DNA of 64,000 bases from Flagellimonas beolgyonensis (GCF_003992615.1 NZ_RZMY01000003.1:126501-190500); one strand, 5' to 3'; positions 46,628-56,062 are shown, numbered from the stretch's first letter. A program made the numbers and translations. The notes: generated from the letters alone by a model not told the origin.

Positions 46628-48748
46628 TTAATAAAATATTGCCCTGTTATCCTCTATTTCAGCTTTGTCCTTAAGGGCATTGTACACTGAACCATTTACA
46701 CGTGCTGCAGCACTGGTGCGTAACCCAGAGGCATAGGTGCTGTAATTTTCCACATCGGGAGCAGCTGTTTTCTCTATCAACTTCACCACAAAAACTCCTG
46801 TATTACCAGTGATGAAATCGGAGGTTTGGTCCTTTTCCATACCAAAAGCAGTACCCACCACCAAAGGCTCACGTCCAGCACCGGGTAATGTTGGAGATTT
46901 AATTGTGAGTGCAGAAGCCGTTTCAACCCTTGTACCACTGGCCGTTGCAATATCCGCCATGGACTTTCCTTTATTGGCTGCAATGATCTGCGCTGCTTTG
47001 CGTTCCTTTCGGATTTCTGGAAGAGCAATAGCCGAAGCATCCTCGGCGGACATGGTTCCTTTTTTATATTTTTTGGTCAACTGTACAATAGCATAACCAT
47101 TGTTCACATTGAACCTTCTTATATCACCTACTTTGGTTTCTTCATTGAAAGCCCATTGCACAATGCTTCTTTGTGAGCCCAAACCAGGTAGGTTTTCATC
47201 CATTTCACTGATTTTATTTACTGGTCTAACGGTATAGTTGCTTTCTTTGGCAATATCCCCAAAATTCTCTGGCTCATCCTCCGTTGTCGACATTTCAAAC
47301 TTGGTAGCACTTGTAAAAATGGTGTTGATGGTTTCCTCTGAGGGCTCAACTTCCCGGGATAGAGTGGCCACTTTTACTACGTCTTGCTTATCATCCACAC
47401 GAACAATGTGGTAGCCAAAAGCGGTTTCAACCAATCCAACGGTTCCAACTGGATTTCCGAAACAAAAATCGTTGAACTCATCTGCCATTTCACCTTCTTG
47501 AAAATACCCTAGGTCACCGCCACGGGGAGCAGAGGGACCATCTGAGTTATCCCTTGCCAAAGTGGAGAAAACGGCTCCTTCCTTTTTGGCTTCCACCAAC
47601 AATTCTTCTGCTTTGGCCTCAGCTTCTTCCTTGGTTCGTGTTACAGCAGGATTTGCCCTTTCAGCTCCTTCCCATGAAATCAGGATATGGCTCGCTTTTA
47701 CGGAACCATTCGCCTTTTTGTCCATAATCCTGGAAAGCTTGTAGAAATCACCATCCTTGTAGGGTCCGAAAATTTCACCAACGGACAATGCCATTAAAGT
47801 ATCTGCCACTACTGATGGTAAATTCAATTTGGAACGGAACAACGTATCGTATTTGGAATCTGAATTTCTGTCCAAGAAGGCAACCATGTCCTTGGTGTTT
47901 CTAAAACCTGGGATGGTATCGTAGGTGTCGTTGCTTTCAGAATACTCTACGGTATCTTCAAGTAACGCAGTAATCGCATCCTTCACGTTGTTTTCATCTT
48001 CAGCAGATGGCTTCTCTTCAAAATATACAAAGCGAAGATCACGGGCTTTGTTTTGTTCAAACTTGTCCTTGTGCTCGTTGACATAAGCCTCAATATCGCT
48101 TTTAGAAACCTCAATGGAGCTATCATCGATAGATGTAAAGGGAACACGTACAAATTCAATATCCACTTTGTCATTGGCCAATTGATAATCAAACTTACCT
48201 TCGGTCAAGGTTGCATCAACGCCGCCTTTGATCAAGTTGAAGTACAAACGTTCCTTGGCAGCCTCAATAATGGCTTTTTCATCCTGCAACCATGCATCGT
48301 AACGCAAGGGATCGTTGGCCCTCCAATCGGCAATGGCACTTTTAAAGATTTCCTCATTGAAAATACCGTTCTCATCTTGGAAATCGGGGATTTGTGCATA
48401 TTGGGATGTTTTTACAAATTCAATGATCTGATCACTTTCCACATCAATGCCCAAGTCTTCAAACTGTTGGTTTAAAATGGTTTTACGAATTTGTTGGTCG
48501 TACACCATGTTTACCAGTTGGGTCGCACTCATGCTAGGTCCATAGGTTCTGGAAACAGTTTCCACATTGGCTCTAAACTCATCAATGGAAATATTCTCCC
48601 CATTTACTTCTGCCACAGCGGAGCCCATTTTACCAAAACCAAGATCGTTGCTGTTGAAGACCCCGGATATTACAAATGCGAACAATGCCAATCCTATGAT
48701 CAGGATAAGGACGGTTGTCCGTTTTCTAATATTCTCTAATATTGCCAT
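46628..48748 (-). CDS. PpiD/SurA-like periplasmic peptidyl-prolyl isomerase
   Basis: A 706-residue membrane-anchored chaperone. I start at ATG 48748 (MAILENIRKRTTVLILIIGL), giving one TM helix (about 11-31) as in PpiD; the open frame extends 18 codons further. SurA-like helical N-domain, then a parvulin domain around residues 345-450 (SHILISWEGAE; ARDNSDGPSAPRGGDLGYF; FCFGNPVGTVGLVETAFGYHIVRV) and C-terminal helices. It would help fold outer-membrane proteins. Last gene of the envelope operon. Confidence 0.93.
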   Translation of the reverse strand: MAILENIRKRTTVLILIIGLALFAFVISGVFNSNDLGFGKMGSAVAEVNGENISIDEFRANVETVSRTYGPSMSATQLVNMVYDQQIRKTILNQQFEDLGIDVESDQIIEFVKTSQYAQIPDFQDENGIFNEEIFKSAIADWRANDPLRYDAWLQDEKAIIEAAKERLYFNLIKGGVDATLTEGKFDYQLANDKVDIEFVRVPFTSIDDSSIEVSKSDIEAYVNEHKDKFEQNKARDLRFVYFEEKPSAEDENNVKDAITALLEDTVEYSESNDTYDTIPGFRNTKDMVAFLDRNSDSKYDTLFRSKLNLPSVVADTLMALSVGEIFGPYKDGDFYKLSRIMDKKANGSVKASHILISWEGAERANPAVTRTKEEAEAKAEELLVEAKKEGAVFSTLARDNSDGPSAPRGGDLGYFQEGEMADEFNDFCFGNPVGTVGLVETAFGYHIVRVDDKQDVVKVATLSREVEPSEETINTIFTSATKFEMSTTEDEPENFGDIAKESNYTVRPVNKISEMDENLPGLGSQRSIVQWAFNEETKVGDIRRFNVNNGYAIVQLTKKYKKGTMSAEDASAIALPEIRKERKAAQIIAANKGKSMADIATASGTRVETASALTIKSPTLPGAGREPLVVGTAFGMEKDQTSDFITGNTGVFVVKLIEKTAAPDVENYSTYASGLRTSAAARVNGSVYNALKDKAEIEDNRAIFY

Positions 48749-48832
48749 TTTACTGCTTGTTTTCTTTAAATTCAGTGGGCGAAAATACCACTTTCTTTTC
48801 AAATAGGAAAGCTTAAAACACTGCGGAAATTA

Positions 48833-50122
48833 TTAATCCTCAGTATTGATGCGCATACTTACCAAATCGATTTTGGTGTTGGATACCTCAAGGATCTTGA
48901 AGGTGAAATTTTCGATGTTCACCTCGGTATCCTGCTCAGGAATATCCCCGGTGTGGTTAACGATCAAACCACCCAATGTTTCATATTCCTCCCCTTCTGG
49001 AAGTTCCAATTTGTAGTTTTCGTTGATGTAATCCACCTCCAAGCGAGCCGAGAACTTGTATTCATTTTCACTGATCTGCTCTTCGTGCAGGTCTGTGGTG
49101 TCGTGCTCGTCTTCAATTTCGCCAAAAAGTTCCTCAATAATGTCTTCAACAGTTAGGATTCCGGAAGTGCCACCATATTCGTCCAGCACCACGGCCATAC
49201 TTTTACGTTTCTTGGTCAGCACATTCAAAATATCCTGGATGAGCATGGTTTCGGGGACATATTCCACGGGCAACAAAATACTTTTGATGGTCTTTGGTTT
49301 TTTGAACAGCTCATAGGAATGCACGTAACCGATGATCTCGTCGATATTTTCTTTAAATACCAATATTTTGGAATAACCGGTTTCGGTAAACAACTTGGTG
49401 AGGTTCTTTGGCGTATCATTGATTTCAACCGCCGTAATCTCGGTGCGCGGCACCATGACCTCCCTGGCCTTTACAGTTGAAAATTGAAGGGCATTCTGGA
49501 AAATCTGAATCTCGGAGTCCACCTCATCCTCCTCTTCCACGGTCTCCATTTGTTCGGTAATGTAATCGCCCAATTCCAATTTGGTGAAAGATAATTGCAC
49601 TTCATCGCCCTCTGTTTTGAAAAAGACCCGAAGAATAAAATCGGATACCTTGATCACAAACCAAGAGATCACGGAAAACAAAAGGTAAAAGAAATAAGCT
49701 GGAATGGCCAATACCTTCAGCAAGGTGTTGGAGTAAATCTGGAAAAGTACTTTGGGCAAAAATTCCGCTGTCAACAATATGATCAAGGTAGAAATGACCG
49801 TTTGTGAAAGCAGACTAAAATCGGTGAGCAACGAATTCAAAAACTCGTATGGGGTAGGCAAAATGCCCTGAAACCAATTCATGAGCAATTCGCCCATGAA
49901 CATTCCATAAACGACCAAGGCAATATTATTGCCAATGAGCATGGTGGCAATGAACTTGGATGGTTTTTCGGTAAGCCATGTCAGCACTTTTGCCAAAATA
50001 CCTTCCTGCTTTTTCTCTATTTCAATGTGAATCTTATTCGCGGAAACAAAAGCGATCTCCATTCCGGAAAAGAACGCGGAGAACAAAAGGGAAAGCAGTA
50101 TGATGATGACCGAGGTGTCCAA
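48833..50122 (-). CDS. CNNM/CBS/CorC-HlyC domain membrane protein
   Basis: A 429-residue protein: CNNM (DUF21) membrane domain with SLLFSAFFSGMEIAFVSANK and ATMLIGNNIALVVYG, a CBS pair (REVMVPRTEITAVE; KRKSMAVVLDEYGGTSGILT) and a C-terminal CorC_HlyC domain (YETLGGLIVNHTGDIP). The family includes Mg/Co efflux proteins and, in Bacteroidota, the gliding protein GldE, to which it could also belong. The start is TTG at 50122, 2 nt after the previous stop; an in-frame TAA lies five codons upstream, so no ATG choice exists. Confidence 0.9.
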   Translation of the reverse strand: MDTSVIIILLSLLFSAFFSGMEIAFVSANKIHIEIEKKQEGILAKVLTWLTEKPSKFIATMLIGNNIALVVYGMFMGELLMNWFQGILPTPYEFLNSLLTDFSLLSQTVISTLIILLTAEFLPKVLFQIYSNTLLKVLAIPAYFFYLLFSVISWFVIKVSDFILRVFFKTEGDEVQLSFTKLELGDYITEQMETVEEEDEVDSEIQIFQNALQFSTVKAREVMVPRTEITAVEINDTPKNLTKLFTETGYSKILVFKENIDEIIGYVHSYELFKKPKTIKSILLPVEYVPETMLIQDILNVLTKKRKSMAVVLDEYGGTSGILTVEDIIEELFGEIEDEHDTTDLHEEQISENEYKFSARLEVDYINENYKLELPEGEEYETLGGLIVNHTGDIPEQDTEVNIENFTFKILEVSNTKIDLVSMRINTED

Positions 50123-50124
50123 TG

Positions 50125-50328
50125 CTATTGTTGATTATCCTTCTTTCGCTGTTCGAAGCGTTTCCGGTACCTTCTTCTAAACACAAACATGGCCACAGAA
50201 ACCACGGCAAAGAATATGAATATGTAGGTGTCCTTCGGGTTAACGGACCAAAGGGTTGCAATCTTATAAATGGATATGGCCGCAACGGCCAAATAAATGT
50301 ATTCGGTATAACGTAAAATCTTGATCAT
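50125..50328 (-). CDS. Small two-helix membrane protein
   Basis: A 67-residue protein with TM helices at about 8-27 and 34-51 and a strongly basic tail (FRRRYRKRFEQRKK). No family recognised. It is wedged between lptC (1-nt gap) and the CBS gene (2-nt gap), so it is very probably a true operon member. Confidence 0.82.
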   Translation of the reverse strand: MIKILRYTEYIYLAVAAISIYKIATLWSVNPKDTYIFIFFAVVSVAMFVFRRRYRKRFEQRKKDNQQ

Positions 50329-50329
50329 C

Positions 50330-50932
50330 TTATTCTTCTTCTTTTATGGTCATTAAACCAAAGGTCTTGTGCGCCTTGAAAAAACTGAAATCCCTATTGA
50401 AATCCATGCCTTGACCGTCCATTACCGTACCGTCCTCTGGATTGGTGTATTTGAAGGCGGCCTCGGTAAATATCCAGTTGTTCTTTCTATCGAAGTACAA
50501 CTGATCGGTTTCCAATTTTTTACCGTCATGGCTTTCAACCACCACATTGCCCCGCAAATCAATCACATTGGTTTGCGAATATACAATGCCGTAGTCTGCT
50601 TGGATCACACTTTTTTGGTTCTTTTCATCAAAAAAATCCATCACAAGTCCTTTAGGGAAGGTACGGAATTTAAAGCTTTGATTATCAAAATCCTCGGAAA
50701 CGGGACTCCTTAAAACAGCTATGACCTTGGAATAGGCCGAATCCTGGGTACTCAAAGGCTCAAGGGTTTCCGTATAGACCAAGGTAAAATTCTGCGCCAC
50801 CCCTTGTGGAAAAATGGGTTTTACGGCTTCTTCGCCCACGCGCTCATAGTCGTCATCACAGGACATAAAAAGGATTGCCACGGTAAAAACCGTGGCAAAA
50901 CACTTTAAAATATTTTTAGATTTCTGCTTCAC
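50330..50932 (-). CDS. lptC: LPS export protein LptC (lipoprotein-like)
   Basis: A 200-residue protein that resembles LptC, which passes lipopolysaccharide from the LptBFG complex to the periplasmic bridge. I start at GTG 50932 (residues KQKSKNILKCF follow), 1 nt after the TPR gene stop; this gives a signal with lipobox ILFMSC. A beta-jellyroll region follows (DLRGNVVVESHDGKKLETDQLYFDRKNN... is the family's core, split here). Ends with EEE. Confidence 0.87.
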   Translation of the reverse strand: MKQKSKNILKCFATVFTVAILFMSCDDDYERVGEEAVKPIFPQGVAQNFTLVYTETLEPLSTQDSAYSKVIAVLRSPVSEDFDNQSFKFRTFPKGLVMDFFDEKNQKSVIQADYGIVYSQTNVIDLRGNVVVESHDGKKLETDQLYFDRKNNWIFTEAAFKYTNPEDGTVMDGQGMDFNRDFSFFKAHKTFGLMTIKEEE

Positions 50933-50933
50933 A

Positions 50934-52307
50934 TTACAGATTAGGTACCTTAACGCTACCGCCAACCCAACAGCTAAAGCTGATGGTCTGACCGGCCATA
51001 CCTGAGCTAAAGATCATCTCTTTGGTCGGTGCCTTGGCATCGTAACTGGCTGCAGCCTTATTGGCATCACCACTCAACGCAGGGTCTACCCTACCAGCTT
51101 TTCTAGCCATCTCGGCAGCTTTCCAGTAAATTGCTCTTTTCTCGAATGCAGATTCCCCGCAATCGTTGGCGCTACTGGCATACAAGTTGGCAATCAACAA
51201 ATACGCTTTACCGTTTGCAGGATTGGCATCGATGGCCTTAAGGGCATAGCTTCTAGCTTGTGATTTACTGCTTCTTCTTACCGTTGTGGCAATCTTGTAT
51301 AGGATGTTCGACTTTTTGTAGTTGTCGGATTCCAATTCCACCGCTTTGTTGAAGTCGGCTATTGCACCGTTCATGTCGCCCGATTTTTGTTTCAATACAC
51401 CACCATACATGTAAGCATCGGCAGATGGATCCAAAGCCAACTGGGCCTCGAACAATTTACGGAACATGGGATCATCGGTACAATCTTTGGAGAACATTCT
51501 ACCTACAGCACTTTTCACCCATTTGATATCGCCTTTTTTGGCGTCATAGTTTTTCTCGTACAATGGAATCAAGTTGTCACAGTCGGCAAGGGCTCCCAAT
51601 TTGGCATCCACACTGCTTGCCACTTTACCGAAAGACTCCGAATTGGTCTCGTACACACTTTTTGCTTTTTTCTCTTTGGCCGTTAGTGCAGTGCCTGCAT
51701 CCTCCTTTTCCAAAATTTTAACTAAAGCATCGGTAACCTCTTTGTTCTCCTCCTCAATTTTTTCGGTAACATCGTCATAGGTATCGAACACATCCTGAAG
51801 ATCCTTTTTTCCGGCCCCATGCAAATCCACCAAAGTGGAGAAATACAAGTAAAGGGCTCTTGGATTTTTAAAGTTGGCACGGTCTTCCTTAAAAGCTTTG
51901 TCCATCATATCGAACAATTGCTCGTCAGAAGCCATTTTTTCCTCGTACATTTTCAAGGCCTTATCGATGGCCACACCCGCTTTGGAGTATTTTGTTGGGA
52001 AATATTTTAGGCTGTTATCGTAAAGGGACAACAAATCCTTGATATAACCATCTTTTTCGGCTCCGGAAGACTTTTCAATCTTGTGTTCCAAGATGCGTTC
52101 CCCGTACAAAAAGTTGGCGCGGTTGATGTCTGGACAGGTTTCGTAAACCATTTTCCATGGCTCATAGGCCGCATCATAATTTTTTACTTTAGCGTGCTCC
52201 ACGTAAATGGAAAGATTGGTCATGCACTCTGGGTTTTGTGCTTGGGCCATACTTAATCCCGTCAACATCACGGCCGCTATCATTGTTAAGTAGTGTCTCT
52301 TTTTCAT
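50934..52307 (-). CDS. TPR-repeat periplasmic protein
   Basis: A 457-residue protein with a signal peptide (start at ATG 52307: MKKRHYLTMIAAVMLTGLSM, cleavage near AQAQ). It consists of helical repeats, with clear TPRs near residues 305-400 (DAYMYGGVLKQKSGDMNGAI; ALKAIDANPANGKAYLLIAN). Probably periplasmic; a scaffold role in envelope biogenesis is inferred from the neighbouring outer-membrane protein and lptC genes. Confidence 0.88.
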   Translation of the reverse strand: MKKRHYLTMIAAVMLTGLSMAQAQNPECMTNLSIYVEHAKVKNYDAAYEPWKMVYETCPDINRANFLYGERILEHKIEKSSGAEKDGYIKDLLSLYDNSLKYFPTKYSKAGVAIDKALKMYEEKMASDEQLFDMMDKAFKEDRANFKNPRALYLYFSTLVDLHGAGKKDLQDVFDTYDDVTEKIEEENKEVTDALVKILEKEDAGTALTAKEKKAKSVYETNSESFGKVASSVDAKLGALADCDNLIPLYEKNYDAKKGDIKWVKSAVGRMFSKDCTDDPMFRKLFEAQLALDPSADAYMYGGVLKQKSGDMNGAIADFNKAVELESDNYKKSNILYKIATTVRRSSKSQARSYALKAIDANPANGKAYLLIANLYASSANDCGESAFEKRAIYWKAAEMARKAGRVDPALSGDANKAAASYDAKAPTKEMIFSSGMAGQTISFSCWVGGSVKVPNL

Positions 52308-52410
52308 CTTACTAATTTTAAAGTGGTTAAAGTACAAATTTTCATTAAAAAATCCTCTTAAAGATCTTTCAATGGGTGGTTATTTACGATTTTTTAAATT
52401 TTTGGCCCCA

Positions 52411-53676
52411 TCAATTTATTTTTCTCTTTTGAAACCATTTATCATTTAAGGATAACCCTACATTGATTTTCAAATAACTCTCCTCTACGAGGTTCGCGTC
52501 GGTGGTACCCCTTCTTCCCAGCTCAAATCCGAGATTCAAATTACTGAAGGAATTACCCAACGGCATACCAAGTCCAAAAGTTATGCCAAAGTCGTTTATG
52601 TCTTTACCGTTCACGGTCATACCGCTCATATCGTAACGCAGACCAGCCCGGTAGGTAATCCTCTTAAAATAGCCTGAAAGCGACCTGTAATCGGGCACCC
52701 AATACCCTCCAAAGGCAAAGGAACTGGCATCGTCATAGGTAACATTTTGTATCCCCAAGAACTGATTCTCGAAATCACTGAATTTCTGAAAACTGTACTC
52801 CGCGCCCAAAAACCACTTTTTGTCCTCACCAAACCCGAGACCCAAGGTTGCTTTGGTTGGAATTTTAATTTCGGTGTTCCTTAGGTTATTCGCATCCAAG
52901 TTAACATCCACAACTTCGATGTCTCTCCCGGAAACCAAAGAGAACGAACCCAAGGTCTGTGTATTCTTTGCCACCAAATTTCCTTGGGTATTTACCACAA
53001 TGGAGGTAAATAAGGTGTACTTTTCCTTAATGGTGGGCGTATAGTTCAGGGAATAGTTGAAATCGTAGCCGTTGATCTTGGATTCCCTCCTGTCGATGGT
53101 TCCAAATTGGACATCTTCCACACTCTGGATCCTTTCATAATCCAAGGTCCCGAAATTGTAGCTGGCCGTAACCCCTAAACTTAAATTTTTGATAGGCTCA
53201 AAACCGATGGAGGCATAAATTCTGTTGACTCCCCCATCGCCAGTGAATATGTTGGTCACTTCTGCGCCATTGCTGTTGGTTGTAATATCGTTTAAACTAT
53301 ACCCGACCGACGAATAGGGCATTAACCCGAACCCGGCCCCAACTTTGGGCGCAACGGGGAAACCAATGGACAAATAATCCAAATTGGTAACAGAGGTTTT
53401 CTGCTCTTGGGTAAAATCCTTTAAACGGTATTCCTTATGGGAAATTCCTGCCGTATAGGTCGTAAGCCGAAGCTTGGAATACGCCGCAGGGTTGGTGAGG
53501 TTTATGTGGATACTGTCGGCATACAGACTTAGCCCCCCCATCATTTGATTTTCAACCGTCCCATTGTCCCTTTGGTCACCAATGCCAAAATAAGAATATG
53601 GGGATATGGTACCTTTTTGTGCAATCGCTCCTTGGGCGATCACACAAAGTAATGCAATCAAGATTTTTTTAACCAT
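52411..53676 (-). CDS. Outer-membrane beta-barrel protein (FadL/PorV-like)
   Basis: A 421-residue protein with a signal peptide ending AIAQ (residue 19) and alternating beta-strand pattern throughout (SIGFPVAPKVGAGFGLMPYS; ASIGFEPIKNLSLGVTASYNFG). The N-terminal SPYSYFGIGD...MMGGLSLYADS segment is common in a Bacteroidota outer-membrane family near coaX. Ligand unknown. Its ATG immediately follows the coaX stop codon. Confidence 0.88.
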   Translation of the reverse strand: MVKKILIALLCVIAQGAIAQKGTISPYSYFGIGDQRDNGTVENQMMGGLSLYADSIHINLTNPAAYSKLRLTTYTAGISHKEYRLKDFTQEQKTSVTNLDYLSIGFPVAPKVGAGFGLMPYSSVGYSLNDITTNSNGAEVTNIFTGDGGVNRIYASIGFEPIKNLSLGVTASYNFGTLDYERIQSVEDVQFGTIDRRESKINGYDFNYSLNYTPTIKEKYTLFTSIVVNTQGNLVAKNTQTLGSFSLVSGRDIEVVDVNLDANNLRNTEIKIPTKATLGLGFGEDKKWFLGAEYSFQKFSDFENQFLGIQNVTYDDASSFAFGGYWVPDYRSLSGYFKRITYRAGLRYDMSGMTVNGKDINDFGITFGLGMPLGNSFSNLNLGFELGRRGTTDANLVEESYLKINVGLSLNDKWFQKRKIN

Positions 53677-54405
53677 CTAGCTTTTGTTGTATTCCAGCAG
53701 GCAATTAAGCCCCTCCAAGAGAAATTTGGAGTTCGCAAATATGGTGTTTTTTAGCCTTTTGGCAAAAAAATGGGCGTCGCCGCCTGTTAAAATAACTGTT
53801 AAATCTTGATAACGAGCACGATATTGGTCGATTACCCCGTCCACTTCGCAGGCCACGCCATTGATTACGCCACTGTGCATGCACGATTGGGTGGAATTGC
53901 CTACAAAGTCCAAAAGCTCCTCGGGTTCCAATAAGGGCAGCCCGGCCGTTTGGTTGTGCATGGCCTTATACCGCATGCGAACGCCCGGCGAAATGGCCCC
54001 ACCGACATACTCGCCTGCATTGTTCACCATATCGTACGTAATACAGGTACCGGCATCGATGGCCAAGGTATTGCCCCGTGGGTTTTGGTAAAATGCCGCC
54101 GTGGCAAGGGCCAACCGATCTACCCCCAAGGAATGGGGCGTGGCATAGCTGTTCTTGAACGGTACTTTGGAGGCGCTGGACAGCACATGTACCTTGCAGA
54201 ACAGGGATACAATATCTTTCTCCGTTTTGTCGAGTTTGCCCACCGAAGAGATGATGGCATAATTTATTTTGGGGTAGTGCTCAAAGAGTTCCTTGATCTT
54301 GGAGAGGAACAGCCCCGATTCGGAAACTTGGTCGTACACCATGCGTCTGTTCTCAAAAACAGCGTATTTGATTAAGGTATTGCCGATGTCGATCACCAAG
54401 TTCAT
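53677..54405 (-). CDS. coaX: Type III pantothenate kinase
   Basis: A 242-residue cytosolic kinase of the ASKHA fold, first step of coenzyme A synthesis from pantothenate. Marks: VIDIGNTLIKYAVFE at the N-terminus, SLGVDRLALATAAF, NTLAIDAGTCITYDMVN, YVGGAISPGVRMRYKAMH and TGGDA. Normal length. First gene of the minus-strand envelope operon, with divergent tRNA-Phe upstream. Confidence 0.96.
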   Translation of the reverse strand: MNLVIDIGNTLIKYAVFENRRMVYDQVSESGLFLSKIKELFEHYPKINYAIISSVGKLDKTEKDIVSLFCKVHVLSSASKVPFKNSYATPHSLGVDRLALATAAFYQNPRGNTLAIDAGTCITYDMVNNAGEYVGGAISPGVRMRYKAMHNQTAGLPLLEPEELLDFVGNSTQSCMHSGVINGVACEVDGVIDQYRARYQDLTVILTGGDAHFFAKRLKNTIFANSKFLLEGLNCLLEYNKS

Positions 54406-54457
54406 GGTGCAAAGTTCGGGAAATGGAAAAAAATCGACGGCTTTTTTCGTGTTTTTG

Positions 54458-54488
54458 TTTGTATATCCTAATTTTGAAATTATATTTG
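54458..54488 (+). promoter_or_regulatory. Bacteroidota-type promoter for tRNA-Phe
   Basis: TTTG at 54458-54461, 19-nt spacer, TATATTTG at 54481-54488. It matches the consensus exactly and places transcription start about 12 nt before the tRNA. Confidence 0.7.
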
Positions 54489-54505
54489 CAGCCGCTTTAA
54501 GGCAT

Positions 54506-54578
<73 letters not shown>

Positions 54579-54595
54579 CGAAGTGTAACTACAGA

Positions 54596-54627
54596 AAGCC
54601 CGTCCGATTTGGATGGGCTTTTGTTTT
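54596..54627 (+). terminator. Intrinsic terminator after tRNA-Phe
   Basis: Stem AAGCCCGTCC / GGATGGGCTT (one G-T pair) with loop GATTT, followed by TTGTTTT. Confidence 0.75.
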
Positions 54628-54689
54628 GGAACAAAACGGAATCGAAGTTTATGCTGAGCAAAAAACAACGTTTTTTGCCGAAGTAATAC

Positions 54690-54703
54690 CCTGGAGGTAC
54701 CAC
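54690..54703 (+). repeat. tRNA-Phe 3'-end direct repeat, copy 2 (att-like)
   Basis: Exact 14-bp copy of the tRNA 3' end, 124 bp downstream of copy 1. The bases between carry no gene. A second terminator follows directly, as would be expected behind a tRNA end. Confidence 0.5.
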
Positions 54704-54735
54704 AAAAAACCCAGCAAAATTGCTGGTTTTTTTTT
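54703..54735 (+). terminator. Second intrinsic terminator
   Basis: Stem CCAGCAA / TTGCTGG with an AA loop at 54711-54726, preceded by AAAAAAC and followed by a run of T. Confidence 0.75.
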
Positions 54736-54771
54736 GTTTGTGGTCTTTACCAGACGTAATGTTATCAAGAG

Positions 54772-54803
54772 CACCACAAGATGCAATCTTGCGGTAGCGG
54801 GGG
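54772..54803 (-). repeat. Cassette-boundary repeat, short copy
   Basis: Contains CACCACAAGATGCAATCTTG then CGGTAGCGGGGG. This is the 32-bp core of the longer repeats at 55946-56062 and 56921-57038, with one change (GGTAGC for GGGAGC). The inner AAGAT-GCA-ATCTT forms a small hairpin. It lies 38 nt beyond the stop of the 211-residue gene. Confidence 0.75.
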
Positions 54804-54841
54804 AGAGGAAGAATGAATTATAGCTGTTGTTGTAGCACGTT

Positions 54842-55477
54842 TTATTTAGTGGCAATATCACCTTCACCTTTTGGTACTATCACAAATCCGTATTCCACAT
54901 TATTTGGAACGTTGTACTTTTCCCAATATTCTCCTCCAATTCCAGCTATTTGACTTTTTTTGTCGCTGATTTCAAGTCCATATTCTCCGAAATAAATTTC
55001 CGCTCCTATGTCAAAAGAAATAGAGTCTGTATCCACAAACAGGAATACTTTATCTTCATTTGGCCCCAAGGTAAATTTATCTTTGATAGTTACAATTTTG
55101 TCCGTGTTATTCCGTAAAAATATTTTATATGAAGCTCCCGTTTTCAGATATTCCTCAGGCATCACATAAGATTCATGTCCTCTTTCAATAATTTCATTTC
55201 CATGTTTATTTTTATACTTTTTTGGTCCTTTCTTTTCTTTGAATAAGAAATAACTCAGAATTAGGATTATGGATATTCCGAGTGTTAACAATCCGTATTG
55301 GAATAACCCTGTAAAAAGAAGTACAACAAATCCATCTTGAGGAATTCTATTCGATTTTTCAAAGAGTACATTTATTAGGTTATGATTGTCCATTAAGTAA
55401 TAGCAGAAAATACAGATTAAACTTAGAATATACAGCCCAATTGTTTTTAATTTTCGCTTAGTTCGATTTAATGTCAT
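54842..55477 (-). CDS. Membrane protein of unknown function
   Basis: A 211-residue protein from ATG 55477 (MTLNRTKRKLK); the frame is open 13 codons further but that overlaps the preceding gene more. Two TM helices (about 14-34 and 54-78) and a C-terminal soluble beta-rich domain with acidic character (DKFTLGPNEDKVFLF; FGEYGLEIS). No family recognised. Its start overlaps the end of the GspG-like gene by 20 nt. Confidence 0.7.
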   Translation of the reverse strand: MTLNRTKRKLKTIGLYILSLICIFCYYLMDNHNLINVLFEKSNRIPQDGFVVLLFTGLFQYGLLTLGISIILILSYFLFKEKKGPKKYKNKHGNEIIERGHESYVMPEEYLKTGASYKIFLRNNTDKIVTIKDKFTLGPNEDKVFLFVDTDSISFDIGAEIYFGEYGLEISDKKSQIAGIGGEYWEKYNVPNNVEYGFVIVPKGEGDIATK

Positions 55478-55925
55478 CTTTAGTTTCAAATTTCCCGTCC
55501 GAACCTGCCGAAACAATTAAAAATCCCTTGCCATCTTCAGTTACCGCATATTGGTACGGACGATTCCAAGAGTCCATTTTCCATTTTTGTCTTAAAGGAT
55601 TATTTCCAATCAATTCATTTAAGTCTCTTGGGTAACTTCCAAATTTTTCTTTCCATTTCTCCATTCTTTCAGTTATCTCTGCTATTTCTCTTTTTGTTTT
55701 TTTAGGGAAAATCGATGTTCGCTGATAACTATAAAATATAAATGCACTTATTGTTACGATTACCAAAACAGAAATAACCATTATCGAAGTTGGCTGTAAA
55801 AAATACCTTTGAAAAGGTCGTTTCTTTCCATCAGCTTTTTCCATTTTCGAGATTTTTCTATGATGTTTAAAATCTTCTCGAATAAGTCCAAATTCAGCTA
55901 ATGTCGAAAGTATTAATTCAATCAT
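55458..55925 (-). CDS. Membrane protein with GspG/pseudopilin-like C-terminal domain
   Basis: A 155-residue protein from ATG 55925 (MIELILSTLAEFG); earlier in-frame starts fall inside the upstream repeat. One TM helix (about residues 46-67), then a segment resembling the C-terminal core of type II secretion pseudopilins: GSYPRDLNELIGNNPLRQKW, DSWNRPYQYAV, GFLIVSAGSDGKFETKDDI. No prepilin peptidase site is seen before the helix, so it is probably not a true pilin. Partner genes of a secretion system are absent here. Confidence 0.72.
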   Translation of the reverse strand: MIELILSTLAEFGLIREDFKHHRKISKMEKADGKKRPFQRYFLQPTSIMVISVLVIVTISAFIFYSYQRTSIFPKKTKREIAEITERMEKWKEKFGSYPRDLNELIGNNPLRQKWKMDSWNRPYQYAVTEDGKGFLIVSAGSDGKFETKDDIKSN

Positions 55926-55945
55926 TTGGTCGGTTTGGTAAATGT

Positions 55946-56062
55946 GCCACAACTTAGTTATAGAAACATAAAAAACATCTCCATACGCCAAAATAGGCAT
56001 AAATCTATTGTATTGGCTAGGACTTGAACAACACCATAAGATGCTATCTTGCGGGAGCGGGG
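55946..56062 (-). repeat. Cassette-boundary repeat, long copy A (117 bp)
   Basis: Aligns end to end with 56921-57038. Shared blocks include TTATAGAAAC, AAAATAGGCATAAATCTATT and TCTTGCGGGAGCGGGG. In transcription order it lies just after the 107-residue gene and ends 20 nt before the next gene's ATG. Confidence 0.85.
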
